From positions 372,001 through 436,000 of the forward strand of contig BAAHQB010000056.1 of the NCBI GenBank assembly GCA_054601695.1: a stretch of 64,000 bases of DNA, in the 5' to 3' direction. Both the position numbers and the translations under genes were made by a program. The notes beneath the pieces were generated by a model that saw only the letters and a list, made by a program, of their open reading frames with translations, was not told the origin of the DNA and did no database searches. This DNA comes from Amorphochlora amoebiformis (lineage: Eukaryota > Cercozoa > Chlorarachniophyceae). Positions 26,748 through 64,000 of this stretch are shown piece after piece; position 1 is the stretch's first letter; each line of letters opens with the position of its first letter.

Positions 26748-26958
26748 CTAGACAACACACATATACTATCTAGACTATCTGGAGTAAATATCTACTAGAT
26801 CTATACATAAAATATATATATATATATATATATATATAATGTACTAGAGTAGCCTACCGACTAGCCTAGCAGTAGAATACCTCTGATTTGAATAAAAAGA
26901 ATTGCAAAATTAAATCGCGTATGCCCAATCTCCGCAGAGCGACCAGAGCGAGATCTAG
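25946..26958. other. convergent spacer with CTAG-rich DNA
   Basis: Spacer between the H-like gene and the PPR gene, which end toward each other. The first ~270 bp is unique sequence with no recognised gene. From 26220 (TA)n tracts begin. Between about 26380 and 26880 CTAG is again strongly enriched (actagatata, tatctagata and similar). No exon with homology was seen. Confidence 0.75.
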
Positions 26959-52244
<25,286 letters not shown>

Positions 52245-52796
52245 GGCTGGATGGTCAGCCTTCGAAATTTAGAAGGATTTTAGGCGAGGAGTGAGGATCT
52301 CTCCGTTTTCGACGGGGCAGGAGACCGCGCGGGGTTCCGCCCAGATCTCAAGGTAGGTTGGCCATCAAGGTTGACCTGGCCGCGGAATTAATTAAATAAA
52401 ATTTACATATCTCAATATTATATCGTGATATTGCCGTTCAAAGTATGCATATCTTTTATATCAACATATCAAAATACTCATATCTAGCCTTCCAAAATAA
52501 AACGTCGGCGAAACATTCTATTCGGAACAAGGCGCTTTGTCACATTCTGTGACAGTACGGAGGGTCACGTCTATGGTGTTGGGGAGCATTCAGACTTCTG
52601 CGGCGGTAAGAAGCCTAAATGCTGTCGGATGATTCCCCCGGGACTGTTAGTGGCCTGTTTTTAAACCCTCTTTCTCTCCCTTTTGTTCTCCTCGCTCTCT
52701 TCTTTCTGTGTACACGTGTGCGTTGCATATGTACAGTTTCTTTATATGTGTTTAATTATGTTATATAATACATATATATATATATATATAATATAC

Positions 52797-52895
<99 letters not shown>

Positions 52896-52912
52896 GGTAG
52901 ACCTATATACTA

Positions 52913-52956
<44 letters not shown>

Positions 52957-52970
52957 AAATATATATCTAG

Positions 52971-53014
<44 letters not shown>

Positions 53015-53571
53015 TCATTACAAGACGTATATTAATATATATTCCAGATACTAGCGATATTCACGTTCTCGAGTCCCACCGTGCGGCACTGCCTACTCAC
53101 TATACTCAGTACACGATATATTCTGAATAATTCACGCCGATTCGTCATGCTAATACTCTAGATACTAGTGATACCAGCCGATAGCGTCTCTGATCAGACT
53201 GTCCAACTACTAGAACTAAGTTTATCATACAGTGATATATCATCTAGGTCATAGATATACTAGATATAGTCCACCTATGCTGTACTATGATTATGCTTGT
53301 TCCAGTAGTTATACTAGTTAAATTACAATATGCTTATCATTTCCTAGGTTAACTTTATTACGACCTTCCTGATAACTAAGAAAACTATAGAAGTGCACGC
53401 GAATGTACGATAACTCAGATGAACGTGTCACTGGGAAATAGATTTTATTAGGTTGTCACAGCAGGAGGCTAATCTAGCTAATTCCGTGCACCGACGAGCG
53501 CGTTTCTGGCCATGGATGTCCATGTCTGGGCGGCCGTGTAGATTAAAAAAGAGATTAATTGTCTTGATGTT
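52245..53571. other. spacer upstream of PPR and downstream of the VWD gene
   Basis: Both neighbours are on the minus strand. 52245-52700 is unique, GC-richer and likely holds the PPR promoter; no motif is identified. 52760-53020 is (TA)n. 53040-53345 is CTAG-enriched (actagcgat, ctctagatactagtgat, ctactagaactaag), near the 3' end of the upstream gene. No further gene was seen. Confidence 0.65.
53444..53449 (-). promoter_or_regulatory. possible polyadenylation hexamer AATAAA
   Basis: AATAAA on the minus strand about 125 nt after the stop codon of the VWD-type gene. The position is right for a 3' processing signal, but many protists do not use this hexamer and the region is AT-rich. Confidence 0.3.
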
Positions 53572-63965
<10,394 letters not shown>

Positions 63966-64000
63966 ATCTCCAAATTGTACATCCCTATCCGGCAATTCCA
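63966..64000 (-). other. possible exon of the next gene, cut by the window edge
   Basis: On the minus strand the last 35 nt read [11 protein letters not shown] and are followed by a gtaaat donor, then (TA)n, the pattern of a real exon 3' end in this genome. It is too short to identify. Confidence 0.3.

Overview
This is a eukaryotic nuclear fragment, not bacterial. Its genes are cut into many short exons with GT-AG introns, and most introns are swollen by (TA)n microsatellites, with TTAGGG/CCCTAA telomere-type repeats, CT/GA tracts and tandem repeats. I built gene models by hand: an exon was accepted when acceptor and donor were present, the reading phase carried across each junction, and the joined protein continued a known domain. 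The host is probably a protist or alga. The large PPR gene and its possible signal-plus-transit N-terminus fit an organelle-bearing microalga, perhaps with a complex plastid, but I cannot name the species.

Layout: (1) + strand, 9-14066: 3' part of a HECT E3 ubiquitin ligase, 36 exons in the window. (2) - strand, 24872-15014: a complete Ku80 gene, 27 exons and 709 residues, close to the usual length. (3) + strand, 25170-25945: a small six-exon gene for a glycine-cleavage H-like protein that lacks the lipoyl lysine. It is head-to-head with Ku80. (4) - strand, 52244-26959: a PPR gene of about 35 exons and about 900 residues spread over 25 kb. (5) - strand, 63083-53572: an 18-exon, 418-residue secreted protein with a von Willebrand factor D-type motif. 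A possible further exon is cut by the right edge.

The genes look like unrelated neighbours (protein turnover, DNA end joining, one-carbon or lipoyl-like metabolism, organelle RNA processing, secretion), not a pathway. What unites the window is intron architecture. Introns that have not expanded are 49-70 nt (all of the H-like gene, most of the 5' half of Ku80); others reach 0.2-3 kb. Many exons are accompanied by truncated copies of their own edge, splice site included, separated by TA tracts: 5' edge copies lie upstream and 3' edge copies downstream. One such edge has apparently become a 90-bp satellite. The three spacers that follow gene 3' ends are packed with the tetranucleotide CTAG, while the divergent Ku80/H-like promoter is not.
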